Origin: JBBRHQ01 sp963738305
Lineage (GTDB): Bacteria; Actinomycetota; Thermoleophilia; Solirubrobacterales; 70-9
Length of the DNA stretch: 64,000 nt
Assembly (NCBI GenBank): GCA_963738305.1
Contig: CAVTVU010000007.1
Span: 1 to 64,000 of the forward strand
Reading direction: 5' to 3'
In this document: positions 34,116 to 44,059 of the stretch, piece after piece
Numbering within the stretch: the first letter of the stretch is position 1
Layout: each line of letters opens with the position of its first letter
Position numbers and translations under genes: made by a program
Notes under the pieces: model-generated
Database searches by the model: none
What the model was told of the DNA's origin: nothing
What the model saw: the letters and a program-made list of their open reading frames with translations, nothing else

Positions 34116-34123
<8 letters not shown>
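33725..34123 (+). CDS. ccmE: cytochrome c maturation haem chaperone CcmE, cysteine type
   Basis: A 132-residue protein with an N-terminal anchor (FVALGAAVLLSAALVYTSF) and an OB-fold beta-barrel (YEMTGKVVPGTV, IVLTGELHGGTFV). In most bacteria the haem-binding residue is His in HDExY. Here the C-terminus reads TLVTKCPSKFSE, the cysteine-type variant (CxxxY) described in archaea and some anaerobes, with Phe in the usual Tyr position. It precedes ccmF with overlapping ends. TTGCGATAAT-like sequence lies upstream as a possible promoter. Confidence 0.88.
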
Positions 34124-36365
<2,242 letters not shown>

Positions 36366-36380
36366 TCGGCGGCCGCGGCG

Positions 36381-36698
36381 ATGGAGGTCCTGATCGGCGC
36401 CCTGCTCCTCGCCCTGGTGGCGACGTTCGTGCTCTGGCCGCTGCACCGGCGCGAAGAGCACGGGAAAGGCGGCGAGGACCCCGTCCTTGCCGATCTCGAG
36501 GCGCGTAAGGAGGCCAAGTACCGCGAGATCCGCGACACCCAGCTCGACCACGCAGCGGGCAAGCTCTCCGATGAGGATTTCCGGGGCCAGGACGCGCAGC
36601 TGCGGAGCGACGCGATAGAACTGCTCAGGCAGCTCGATCGCGCTCGCGAGCGGGCCCCCGAGGGCACGGGGAGCCGGAGCGAGGGCGATTCCCCCTAG
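36381..36698 (+). CDS. CcmI-like cytochrome c biogenesis protein
   Basis: A 105-residue protein with one N-terminal membrane helix (VLIGALLLALVATFVLWPL) and a charged helical domain: LADLEARKEAKYREIRDTQL, then GKLSDEDF. The pattern matches the N-terminal part of CcmI, which helps present apocytochrome to the haem lyase; the long TPR domain of CcmI is absent. It follows ccmF by 15 bases, so a single operon ccmE-ccmF-ccmI is inferred. Confidence 0.75.
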   Translation: MEVLIGALLLALVATFVLWPLHRREEHGKGGEDPVLADLEARKEAKYREIRDTQLDHAAGKLSDEDFRGQDAQLRSDAIELLRQLDRARERAPEGTGSRSEGDSP

Positions 36699-36709
36699 AA
36701 TCCCTCTCC

Positions 36710-36934
36710 GTGTACACGATTCTCGGCGTCATCCAGGTGATCATCGCCGTCACCCTGATCTTTCTCATCCTGCTGCACTCCGGCAAGGACGCGGGCCTCT
36801 CGGGAGCCTTCGGCATCGGCGGCGGCGGCAGCTCGATCGGCGGCGGCTCGATGGTCGAGCGCAACCTCGACCGGGCGACGATCTTCTTCGCCATCCTCTT
36901 CGTCCTCAACACCTTCGTCCTGCTGAAGATCTGA
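36710..36934 (+). CDS. secG: preprotein translocase subunit SecG
   Basis: A 74-residue membrane protein with two helices (ILGVIQVIIAVTLIFLILL and FFAILFVLNTFVLLKI) joined by a Gly/Ser-rich loop, the standard SecG layout. It stimulates SecYEG-mediated export. GTG 36710 is 8 bases after TAGAAT, a clear leaderless-type arrangement. In many actinobacteria secG follows tpiA; here it lies about 20 kb away. Confidence 0.95.
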   Translation: MYTILGVIQVIIAVTLIFLILLHSGKDAGLSGAFGIGGGGSSIGGGSMVERNLDRATIFFAILFVLNTFVLLKI

Positions 36935-36944
36935 GGGCTGCCCG

Positions 36945-37922
36945 GTGGCGCGACGGGTCCGCGACGCGGTGGTCGCGTGTCTCGCGCTCGCGCTCCTCGC
37001 CGGATGCGGAGGCGGCGGCGCCCCGCCCTTCGGCGGTACGGGCCCGCCCAGGGCCGGGGAGGGGGGACGGCTCTTCTACGCGATCGCCCAGGGCCCGGGA
37101 AGTCTCGACCCGCTCCACGCGGAAAGCTTCTCCGCACAGCTGGTGGCCCGCCAGATCTTCGAGCCCCTGACCGCCCGGCTGCGCGGCCCCTACTCGGCGG
37201 GCAAGGCGCCACGGCCTGGCCTCGCCGTCGGCTGGTCGCACTCGGGGGACTACCGAGTCTGGACCCTGCGGATTCGCCCGGGGCTGCTGTTTCAGGACGG
37301 GATGTCGCTCGACGCCACTGCGGTCGAGGCAAACGCCGAGCGCTGGCGCAGCGATCCGGTCGGGCGCAAGCTGGTCCCGGGCCTGGTCGCGGTCGCCGCA
37401 CCCAGGCCCGACGAGATTCGCCTCATCCTCGCCGAGCCGCTGCCCGACCTTCCGGCGCGCCTCGCCGACCCGCGTCTGGGGATCGTCTCGCCACCGGCGC
37501 TCTCGCCGGAGTCCGGGGCCGGCGCCTCCTTCCTCGGCGCTCGTCAGGCAGGGTCGGGACCGTTCGAGCTGCGCGGGCGCGTCGCCTCGATAACGGTGCT
37601 GGAGCGGAATCGTCGGTGGTGGGGCAGCGATCTGCAGCTCGGCCCCTCCCTCGAGGAGGTCGTCTTCCGCATCGTGCCCGACGAGGCGCGCCGGGCGGCC
37701 CTGCTTCGCGACGGGGCCGTCCGGGTGGCAGCGGGCTTCGGGCCGGGGGCGGCGCGGTCCCTCGCGCGCGACCCGCTGCTGGCGGTGGCGAGTGGCCCGG
37801 GCGAGGCGGGTGGGTCGGCCGCCGGCGTCCGGATCGGCCTCGAGCGCTCGGTCCGCGGCATCGAAGCCGCGCCCGCCCCGCTGTCCGGCGTCTGGCTGGC
37901 CCTGCTGAGCGGGTCCGGCTAG
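36945..37922 (+). CDS. short family 5 solute-binding lipoprotein
   Basis: A 325-residue lipoprotein. The signal is LALALLAGCGGGG. The body has the family 5 (peptide/nickel) pattern GSLDPLHAESFSAQLVARQI followed by FEPLTARL, then WTLRIRPGLLFQDG. Family members are usually 500-600 residues, and the C-terminal lobe is missing here, so ligand closure would be impaired unless it has another role. No permease or ATPase genes follow. It begins at GTG 36945, 11 bases after secG. Confidence 0.75.
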   Translation: MARRVRDAVVACLALALLAGCGGGGAPPFGGTGPPRAGEGGRLFYAIAQGPGSLDPLHAESFSAQLVARQIFEPLTARLRGPYSAGKAPRPGLAVGWSHSGDYRVWTLRIRPGLLFQDGMSLDATAVEANAERWRSDPVGRKLVPGLVAVAAPRPDEIRLILAEPLPDLPARLADPRLGIVSPPALSPESGAGASFLGARQAGSGPFELRGRVASITVLERNRRWWGSDLQLGPSLEEVVFRIVPDEARRAALLRDGAVRVAAGFGPGAARSLARDPLLAVASGPGEAGGSAAGVRIGLERSVRGIEAAPAPLSGVWLALLSGSG

Positions 37923-37935
37923 CCGCGGTTCGACG

Positions 37936-38670
37936 GTGGGAGACGTTCTCACGTTGGCGGCGACGCAGCACGGCGTGGTGTCGCGGTCACAGCTGCTCGA
38001 CCTCGGCTTCAACGAGCGGGCAAATCGGCACAGGGTCCGCAGGGGCAGGCTCCATCCACTGTGGCGCGGGATCTACGCAGTTGGACGGCCCGACCTGCCG
38101 CGCCACGGCCGTTGGATGGCGGCCGTGCTCGCTTGCGGGTCGGGTGCGGTGCTGTCGCACCGGAGCGCCGGCTCCCTCTGGGGCATGCGTGAGTGGGAAG
38201 GGAACGTCGAGGTCTCGGTGCCCGCTTGCCGCAATCCGCGGCAGTCCGGGATTCGAGTGCATCGGCGAAGAGCCATCGAAACCACCACCAATTCGCAGCA
38301 TGCCGAGCTGCTCCGGCATGCGGGCCCTGTGCTCCCTGCTCGACCGTGAGGCCTTCAGGCTCACCGATTCCGAGCTCGAGCGTCGCTTCCTGCGGATTGT
38401 GCGCGCTTTCCGGGTTTCCGCTGCCCCAGACCGGTGTTTTCCTCAACGGCTTCCGAGTTGACTTCTACTGGCCGCAGTTCGGTCTCGTGGTCGAAACGGA
38501 TGGGCTCCGTTATCACCGCACTGCGACCCAGTAGGCTCGCGACGCCCGCCGCGATCAAGCACACGCGGCCGCGGGGTTGATGACACTGCGCTTCACGCAC
38601 GCCCAGATCGCCTTCGAGGCGGACGAGGTCGTCGGCATCCTGATTCAGTCGCGGAGAGATCGCTTGAACG
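37936..38670 (+). pseudogene. decayed DUF559/AbiEi-like protein gene
   Basis: The parts can be read in order across three frames. Residues 1-~115 are intact (LTLAATQHGVVSRSQLLDLG, then LHPLWRGIYAVGRPDLPRHG, ALSHRS-type VLSHRSAG), the AbiEi-like winged-helix and linker region. A second frame gives MRALCSLLDREAFRLTDSEL. A third gives FRVDFYWPQFGLVVETDGLR, the start of the DUF559 endonuclease-like domain. It hits TAG at 38532 and continues afterwards as ARDARRDQAHAAAGLMTLRF. Two frame breaks plus a nonsense codon make this a genuine pseudogene. Such genes are common single-gene accessory elements in actinobacteria. Confidence 0.85.
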
Positions 38671-38735
38671 TTTTCAGCACCTATAAGGCTGCAACCGTTC
38701 ACGGTGCACCGCAGATGAGGCTCAGGCATTCATCA

Positions 38736-38821
<86 letters not shown>

Positions 38822-38908
38822 TCGAGGGCCGCTGATGATAGTGGGAGGCAGGCCCTGGCCGGTTTCTTGCGGGACCCCTTGAAAGCGTCCGTCGGGGGAG
38901 CTACTCTA

Positions 38909-38922
38909 CGAACGTGTGTTCG
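38909..38922. promoter_or_regulatory. SOS box (LexA operator) before lexA
   Basis: CGAAC-GTGT-GTTCG is a perfect dyad matching the actinobacterial/Gram-positive SOS box CGAACn4GTTCG. A TACTCT -10-like motif (38902-38907) overlaps its left side, so bound LexA would block transcription start. This is negative autoregulation. Confidence 0.9.
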
Positions 38923-38969
38923 AAACAATCGATACCCGGCACGGTGGCCGAATGGGAGAGGGGCGACTG

Positions 38970-39572
38970 GTGGACCTGACCAAGAGGCAGAAGGAGATCT
39001 TCGATTTCATCCGTCGCTACGCGGCCAAGACCGGCTATCCGCCGACGGTCCGGGAGATCGGTAAGGCCGTCGGGCTGCACTCGTCCTCGACCGTCCACGC
39101 GCACCTCGCCAACCTGGAGAAGGCCGGGTTGCTGCGCCGCGATCCGTCCAAGCCGCGGGCGATCGAGCTGCTCCTCGACAAGGCCAAGAAGGCAATGCGC
39201 ACCGATGGCCTGCCGCTGGTCGGCCAGGTCGCCGCGGGCGAGCCGATCGTCGCCGAAGAGAACATCGAGGAGTACCTCGACATCCCCGACGTGATCGGGG
39301 GCGAGGACGGCGACTACATCCTCCAGGTGCGGGGCGAGAGCATGAAGGACGCAGGGATCCTCGAGGGCGACTACGTGATCGTGCGCCCCAGCGACGACGC
39401 CGACAACGGCGAGATCGTGGTTGCCCTGATCGGCGACGAGGCGACCGTCAAGCGCATCTACCGCGAGGCCGACCACATCAGGCTGCAGCCGGAGAACGAG
39501 GCGATGGAGCCGATCAGGACCTCCGACGCGCGGGTGCTCGGCAGGGTCGTTGGAGTCTTCAGGAAGGTCTGA
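38970..39572 (+). CDS. lexA: SOS repressor LexA
   Basis: A 200-residue repressor from GTG 38970, which has GGAGAGG ~8 bases upstream; ATG 38952 is an alternative. The frame start at 38916 lies inside the SOS box and is rejected. The N-terminal winged helix begins LTKRQKEIFDFIRRY and has SSSTVHAHLANLEKAGLL. The self-cleavage site is the Ala-Gly bond in VAAGEP (about 89/90), with the catalytic Ser in GESMKD (~124) and Lys in ATVKRIY (~161). It represses DNA repair genes until RecA filaments trigger cleavage. Confidence 0.96.
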   Translation: MDLTKRQKEIFDFIRRYAAKTGYPPTVREIGKAVGLHSSSTVHAHLANLEKAGLLRRDPSKPRAIELLLDKAKKAMRTDGLPLVGQVAAGEPIVAEENIEEYLDIPDVIGGEDGDYILQVRGESMKDAGILEGDYVIVRPSDDADNGEIVVALIGDEATVKRIYREADHIRLQPENEAMEPIRTSDARVLGRVVGVFRKV

Positions 39573-39573
39573 G

Positions 39574-39795
39574 GTGGGCGCGGCGACCGCAGAGATGAAG
39601 CGCACCGAGCTCACCTCCGGAGAGACGGGACGTTCGGCGGCGGGGTTGTTCGAGCCGTCGGGTTGGACGCTCGAGGATGTGATCCTGGGCGTCTGGGAGG
39701 ACCTGACGGCCGGCAACCCGGCCGAATGCCCTGTCTGTCACGGCAAGATGCGGATCAGCAGCGGTTGCGAGGACTGCGGCTCCGAGCTGGGCTGA
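39574..39795 (+). CDS. small zinc-ribbon protein
   Basis: A 73-residue protein. GTG 39574 is favoured by AGGAAGG ~6 bases upstream at the end of lexA; ATG 39595 is possible. The C-terminus has ECPVCHGKMRISSGCEDCGSEL, two CxxC pairs that should bind zinc. The middle (GWTLEDVILGVWEDLTAG) looks like a helix. It lies directly after lexA and may be cotranscribed. Function unknown. Confidence 0.8.
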   Translation: MGAATAEMKRTELTSGETGRSAAGLFEPSGWTLEDVILGVWEDLTAGNPAECPVCHGKMRISSGCEDCGSELG

Positions 39796-39805
39796 GCCGG
39801 CGAAC

Positions 39806-40225
39806 CTAGCTGCTTTCCTCGGGCTCCCAGGGGGCGGGCAGGAGTCCGAGCTGAACCAGAAGACCGAGGTCGTCGCGGCTCCCCCAGTGTTCGATGATCT
39901 TGCCGTCGGCGATCCGCCAGATGTAGACGTGCCTGACGGCGAATGCCCTTCCCGTCGGGTCGTGTCCGGCCATCGGTCCGATTTGGCGGCCGCTCATTGT
40001 CACCACCTGCACCACCCTGTCGCCCTCGGCAATCTCATCCTCGACCTCGAAGGCCAGTTCGCCGAAAGCGGAGTGGAGGCGCTGCACGGTCTGCTTGACG
40101 CTTTCGGGCCCCCCAGGCTGCTCGGGGTGGCTCGGTTCGTGGTCCTCGAATTGCGGGTGGACGAGCTCATCCGCGAGCTGGAGATCGCCCATCGCGTAGA
40201 TCTCTTCCAGCGCGCGGCGGACCAA
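39806..40225 (-). CDS. SnoaL-like (NTF2-fold) polyketide-cyclase family protein
   Basis: A ~139-residue ester-cyclase-like protein. It has DLQLADELVHPQFEDHEP, VQVVTMSGRQIGP and the end block IWRIADGKIIEHWGSRDD with HVYIW, the usual SnoaL pattern. The start is uncertain: TTG 40225 is the first start codon in frame, but protein-like sequence (DKR) continues upstream to a stop. Function unknown. Confidence 0.75.
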   Translation of the reverse strand: MVRRALEEIYAMGDLQLADELVHPQFEDHEPSHPEQPGGPESVKQTVQRLHSAFGELAFEVEDEIAEGDRVVQVVTMSGRQIGPMAGHDPTGRAFAVRHVYIWRIADGKIIEHWGSRDDLGLLVQLGLLPAPWEPEESS

Positions 40226-40275
40226 CCGCTTGTCTCGGTCTGAGGAGATGACAGCTTCATCCTAGGACCCGCCTC

Positions 40276-40303
40276 TTGCAGCCGGCCGCTCGAGGACTAC
40301 CAT
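40276..40303 (+). promoter_or_regulatory. promoter of the RNase P RNA gene
   Basis: TTGCAG (40276-40281), a 16-base spacer and TACCAT (40298-40303) sit 7 bases before the predicted first base of rnpB at 40311. Both hexamers fit a sigma70-type promoter. Confidence 0.7.
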
Positions 40304-40310
40304 CCACCGT

Positions 40311-40681
40311 GCGGGCTGAGCGACCGCGGGGGGAGAGAAAACCCCTCGAGGAAAGTCCGGACACCAGAGGGCGAGGGCGGTGGGTAACGCCCACCCGGGG
40401 AAACCCGCGGGAAAGTGCCACAGAAACACACGGCCGATGGCGCGGCCACACGTGAGTCGCGCACAGGCAAAGGTGAAAGGGTGCGGTAAGAGCGCACCGG
40501 CGTCGCGGTGACGCGACGGCCAGGCAAACCCCGCCCGGTGCAAGGCCAAACAGGATCGAAGACCCGGCCCGGCGAGATCCAGGTGGGCTGCAGGGCGACC
40601 GCCCAAGCGGCGCCCCGCTGGGGCTGTGAGCCCCGGCGAGACAGATGGTCGCTCACGACAGGATCCGGCTTACAGGCCCGC
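40311..40681 (+). ncRNA. rnpB: RNase P RNA, bacterial type A
   Basis: Universally conserved segments are present in order: GAGGAAAGTCCGGACACC near the 5' end, CAGAAACACAC, the GGGTGCGGTAAGAGCGCACC stem, GCAAGGCCAAACAG, and GACAGGATCCGGCTTACAGG at the 3' end. Helix P1 forms between GCGGGCT (40311-40317) and GGCCCGC (40675-40681). The RNA is the catalytic part of the enzyme that trims tRNA 5' ends. Length ~371 nt is normal. Confidence 0.97.
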
Positions 40682-40685
40682 TGAC

Positions 40686-40713
40686 GGAGAGGCTCCCGCG
40701 AGGGGGCCTCTCC
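40686..40713 (+). terminator. terminator-like hairpin after rnpB
   Basis: GGAGAGGC (40686-40693) pairs with GCCTCTCC (40706-40713) around a 12-base loop, 4 bases after the P1 helix of rnpB. A short CATTCAT follows rather than a T-run. Confidence 0.6.
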
Positions 40714-40736
40714 CATTCATCCCTCGAGCCTCACTT

Positions 40737-40781
40737 GCGGCGGCTTCGCCGCCTCTGCCGGCGCTAACACCGCGCCGGCAA
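40737..40781. repeat. dispersed two-stem repeat, inverted copy
   Basis: In reverse orientation: GCGGCGGCTTCGCCGC, then CTCTGCCGGCGC-TAACACC-GCGCCGGC. It is the complement of the copies at 24167 and 30903 and lies between rnpB and a convergent SDR gene. Confidence 0.75.
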
Positions 40782-40790
40782 ACAATTTCT

Positions 40791-41621
40791 TCAGGCCGGT
40801 GGCCAGCGACCCGACTCGATCAGCTTGCGATAGCGTCGCTGGCGCCGCTCGGCGTCACGCATGACCCACCTGACGCTGCGGGTGCCGAGCGAGGGGAAGG
40901 CGTCGAGCAACCGGACGACGACCCCGCGCCATCTCGGGATCGCGATCACCGGCCGGGGATGGTCGAGCAGCCTGCCGACCTCGGCGGCAACGGCCTCCGG
41001 AGTCTGGAGCACTCCGGAGAAGGAACCCGCCGCGTCCGGGTCATCGAGCTTGTCCTCGAGCATCGGCGTCCAGATCCCGTCCGGGCAGACGGCGGAGAGG
41101 TGTATCCCGCCGATCCCGGCGCGGCGCAGGTCGAGCTGGGTGCCGAGCGTGAAGGCGATCGCGCCGTGTTTGCTGGCCGCGTAGGCGACCTCCCCCGGCG
41201 CTGCGACCAGTCCCGCGAGTGAGACCACGTTGATCACGTGTCCGCGCCCGGCGGCGATCATCGGCTGCAGCGCCGCGACGGTCCCGTTCATGGTGCCGAT
41301 CGTGTTGACGTCGACCATCAGCCGGCGGACATCAGATTCCTGCTCCCAGGCGTTGCCGGTGATCAGCACACCGGCGTTATTGACCCAGACGTCGAGTGAT
41401 CCCGCCATCTGGACAGTCGTCGCCGCCACCGAGTGGCAGGCCTCCTCATCGCGGACGTCGAGCCCGGAGGCGAAGGCGCCGCGGCCGATCTGCGCCGCAG
41501 CCTCGGTCGCCAATCCCTCCTCGACGTCCGTCAGGTGCACCGTGAGGCCGCGCGAGGCCAGGGTCGATGCGATCGCCCGGCCGAGGCCGCGACCCGCTCC
41601 GGTGACAACCGCAGTCGCCAT
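40791..41621 (-). CDS. short-chain dehydrogenase/reductase
   Basis: A 276-residue SDR. The cofactor motif is VVTGAGRGLGRAIA, Asp in LTDVEEG suggests NAD preference, VWVNNAGVL is the NAG motif, and VNVVSLAG with YAASKHG gives the catalytic Ser, Tyr and Lys. A ~45-residue basic tail (WVMRDAERRQRRYRKLI) is unusual and may bind membranes. ATG 41621 is chosen by the motif position. Substrate unknown. Confidence 0.9.
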   Translation of the reverse strand: MATAVVTGAGRGLGRAIASTLASRGLTVHLTDVEEGLATEAAAQIGRGAFASGLDVRDEEACHSVAATTVQMAGSLDVWVNNAGVLITGNAWEQESDVRRLMVDVNTIGTMNGTVAALQPMIAAGRGHVINVVSLAGLVAAPGEVAYAASKHGAIAFTLGTQLDLRRAGIGGIHLSAVCPDGIWTPMLEDKLDDPDAAGSFSGVLQTPEAVAAEVGRLLDHPRPVIAIPRWRGVVVRLLDAFPSLGTRSVRWVMRDAERRQRRYRKLIESGRWPPA

Positions 41622-41701
41622 GGTGAGAGGATATTTGCGGGACTCATCGAAGTCCTCCCACGGCACGAGAATCGCAGCGATGGTCGTGTCTTCGAGTCGT
41701 G

Positions 41702-41731
41702 TTTACATAACGCCCGGTCCTCTGCTAGGGT
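41702..41731 (+). promoter_or_regulatory. promoter upstream of the first c-di-AMP riboswitch
   Basis: TTTACA (41702-41707), 18-base spacer and TAGGGT (41726-41731). A start 8-12 bases downstream would place the riboswitch at the very 5' end of the mRNA. Confidence 0.6.
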
Positions 41732-41743
41732 GCCGGCCGTCAC

Positions 41744-41862
41744 CGCTGAGTCTCCGCCACATATCCGGAGATCGGGGGACCCGTCAGTTTGGGGCGAATC
41801 GCCGGCATCCGCCGCGTAGCGCCGCTCTTTCAGCGCGAGCCCGTCAGCTAACCCCGTAAGCG
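41744..41862 (+). ncRNA. cyclic di-AMP riboswitch (ydaO-yuaA type), copy 1
   Basis: The sequence carries the ydaO consensus in order: CGCTGAGTC, GATCGGGGGACCCG, GGGGCGAATCGCCGG, GCTCTTTCAGCGCGAGCCCG and TCAGCTAACCCCGTAAGCG. Helix P1 forms between CGCT near 41745 and AGCG at 41859-41862. The ribosome binding site and ATG of the surface protein follow 12 bases later. Ligand-bound forms of this class usually shut off expression of cell-wall and osmotic genes. Confidence 0.93.
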
Positions 41863-41873
41863 AAGGAAGAGAA

Positions 41874-43910
41874 ATGGCTAATGGCGTTCGCCCGCACAGG
41901 GCGCAAAGAATGGGCAACACGGCAACCTCTCCGGCGATCCGTCGGCGGAGGCGGTTAGCGCTTGCCCTCTGCTGCCTCGTTGGGGTGTTGACCGTCGTGG
42001 GTGTCGCACAGGCGGCGAAGGGGGGCTCGGTCTCGGGCCACTTGAGCAGCGCATCGGCGAAACGCGGAGCCGTTTCCGGAAGCCTCGGCGGAAATGGGAG
42101 GATGGCCATCGCCAAGGCCGTCACGGTCCGGACGAGCGCGAAGCCCCAGCGCAGCCGTCTCGACAATTTCTGCGCAGCCCTCTCGAACACCACAGTCCGG
42201 AAACGGGTCGCGGTCTACTGGTGGCTGGCGACACACCGGGCACCCAAGCTCTGGCTCGCCGGCGTGCGGCTGTGGGCCCGCAATTGCTCAGGCAGCACAA
42301 AGCGGCCCCGCGACAACACGCCGCCGCAGACCTCGATCACCGGCGGTCCCGCCGCGAGCACCACGTCCACCTCCGCCACCTTCACGTTCTCCGCGAGCGA
42401 GGGCGGCTCGAGCTTCGCGTGCAACCTGGATGGCAGCGACTGGCAGACCTGCGCTTCCCCGACTTCCTACAGCGGCCTCGCCGCCGGAGCGCATCGCTTC
42501 TCTGTGATGGCGATCGACGCCACCGGGAACATGGACACCTCGGTGGCGACCCGGTCCTGGACCGTCGAGAAGGCGACGACCCAGGACAGCACTCCTCCTC
42601 AGACGTCGATCACGGGCGCTCCGGCAGCGAGCACCACGTCGGGCTCGGCAAACTTCACCTTCTCCTCCGGCGAGAGCGGCTCCAGCTTCGCATGCCGTCT
42701 CGACGGCGGCGCCTGGAGCTCGTGCAGCTCGCCGAAGGCGTACTCGGGCCTGGCGATCGGCTCGCACAGCTTCTCGGTCCGAGCCAGCGATGCCGCCGGA
42801 AATGCCGATGCCACGCCGCCCACCTACAGCTGGGCCGTCGTGGCAGCTACGGCAGCACAGTCGCCTGCACCGCCCGCAGCGGGCTGCTCGAGCACGGTCT
42901 CCAGCGCCGGCTCGGTGCAGGGGGCCATCGACTCCGCCGGCTCCGGTGCGGTGATCTGCCTCGCAAACGGCTCCTACGGCAGGCTCTCGTTGAGCTCCTC
43001 GAAGCCGGTCACCGTGCGAGCCGCCACTCCTGGCGCAGCGACGGTCGCCGGGGCCGACCTCGATGGGCGGGGCGGCATCACCCTGGCCCGGTTCCGTCTT
43101 ACCGGCGAGGTCGACGTGCAGCCGGGCTCGGCCGGGGTCAGCGTCGACCACAACTTCTTCGACCTCAACGCGTACTCGGGCTTCGGCGTGGTGGCGTGCC
43201 CTTCGAGCACGACGACATGCGATGACGTCGCGATCACGAACAACCGCTTCGCCGGGGAGTCCGAGGAGGACGCGATCCGCGCCAACCGCTACCACGACAC
43301 GGGAGACGCCGACGCCTACGGACTCCTCGTCGAGGGCAACGAGTTCACCGGCAACGTCGAGAAGGGCGATCACAACGACGTCTTCCAGGCGGTCTGGGTC
43401 GGCGACCACCTCGTTTTCCGCAAGAACTACCTGCACGACTTCGGTGGGCAGGGGTTCTTCGTGAAGGATCAGGCAAGCGCGATCGACGGGCTGACCGCCG
43501 AGGACAACCTGATCGTCGACCAGGACTCTCCCTGCCGCCCGACGAGCCTCTGCCCGGGCTTCCAGCTCAGCCCGTTCCAGGTTTTCGGGCCGATCAAGAA
43601 CGCCTCGATCAGGCACAACACCGTCGGCTTCGGCCGCGGTGGAGGGACCGCGGTCCTGACCGGCTCATTCACCGGCGCCGTCTTCTCCGACAACGTGTTC
43701 GACGTCCTGGCGGTGAACGATTCCGGCGGAACCGGGACGAACACGACGGGCTCGAACAACACCCGCTGCACGGGCAACGGTTGGAGCGCCCCAGCGGCAA
43801 CCGCGACCGATTGCACCCCCGCCTTCCTCAACCCGGCGGGCGACGACTACCGTCTCGCCGGCGGTCGCGGAGTTGACTGGGTGCCCTCCGCCCAGCACTA
43901 CGGCCCCTGA
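41874..43910 (+). CDS. secreted surface protein with Ig-like repeats and parallel beta-helix
   Basis: A 678-residue exported protein. A basic N-terminus and hydrophobic segment (LALALCCLVGVLTVVGVAQA) form the signal, cleaved near residue 47. Two ~90-residue Ig-like repeats follow, each with TPPQTSITG, FTFS, SFAC-LDG and SVxAxDAxGN patterns. Residues ~330-640 form a right-handed beta-helix: ITLARFRLTGEVDVQ, VAITNNRFAGES, LLVEGNEFTGNVEKGDHNDV and IRHNTVGFG. Beta-helices of this type are often polysaccharide lyases or adhesins. Start ATG 41874 has GGAAGAG upstream. Expression is predicted to respond to c-di-AMP. Confidence 0.85.
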   Translation: MANGVRPHRAQRMGNTATSPAIRRRRRLALALCCLVGVLTVVGVAQAAKGGSVSGHLSSASAKRGAVSGSLGGNGRMAIAKAVTVRTSAKPQRSRLDNFCAALSNTTVRKRVAVYWWLATHRAPKLWLAGVRLWARNCSGSTKRPRDNTPPQTSITGGPAASTTSTSATFTFSASEGGSSFACNLDGSDWQTCASPTSYSGLAAGAHRFSVMAIDATGNMDTSVATRSWTVEKATTQDSTPPQTSITGAPAASTTSGSANFTFSSGESGSSFACRLDGGAWSSCSSPKAYSGLAIGSHSFSVRASDAAGNADATPPTYSWAVVAATAAQSPAPPAAGCSSTVSSAGSVQGAIDSAGSGAVICLANGSYGRLSLSSSKPVTVRAATPGAATVAGADLDGRGGITLARFRLTGEVDVQPGSAGVSVDHNFFDLNAYSGFGVVACPSSTTTCDDVAITNNRFAGESEEDAIRANRYHDTGDADAYGLLVEGNEFTGNVEKGDHNDVFQAVWVGDHLVFRKNYLHDFGGQGFFVKDQASAIDGLTAEDNLIVDQDSPCRPTSLCPGFQLSPFQVFGPIKNASIRHNTVGFGRGGGTAVLTGSFTGAVFSDNVFDVLAVNDSGGTGTNTTGSNNTRCTGNGWSAPAATATDCTPAFLNPAGDDYRLAGGRGVDWVPSAQHYGP

Positions 43911-43930
43911 GTTAGCATGCCCCGACCTAC

Positions 43931-44048
43931 CGCTGAATCTCCGCCACTCATGCGGAGATCGGGGGACCCGTCAGTCGGGGCGAATCGCCGGCATCCGCCG
44001 CGTAGCGCAGCTCTTTCAGCGCGAGCCCGTCAGCTAACCCCGTAGGCG
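43931..44048 (+). ncRNA. cyclic di-AMP riboswitch (ydaO-yuaA type), copy 2
   Basis: Nearly identical to copy 1: CGCTGAATC, GATCGGGGGACCCG, GGGGCGAATCGCCGG, GCTCTTTCAGCGCGAGCCCG and TCAGCTAACCCCGTAGGCG. The differences lie in the hypervariable hairpin (43946-43957) and a few loop bases. It starts ~20 bases after the stop of the beta-helix gene; TAGCAT at ~43914 could be a -10 element. Confidence 0.92.
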
Positions 44049-44059
44049 CCGGAAAGAGA

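Noticed and set aside
38916..38969. Upstream GTG start for LexA
   Set aside because: The codon lies inside the SOS operator, so it would be at or before the transcription start. GTG 38970 has a ribosome binding site and the usual LexA N-terminus.
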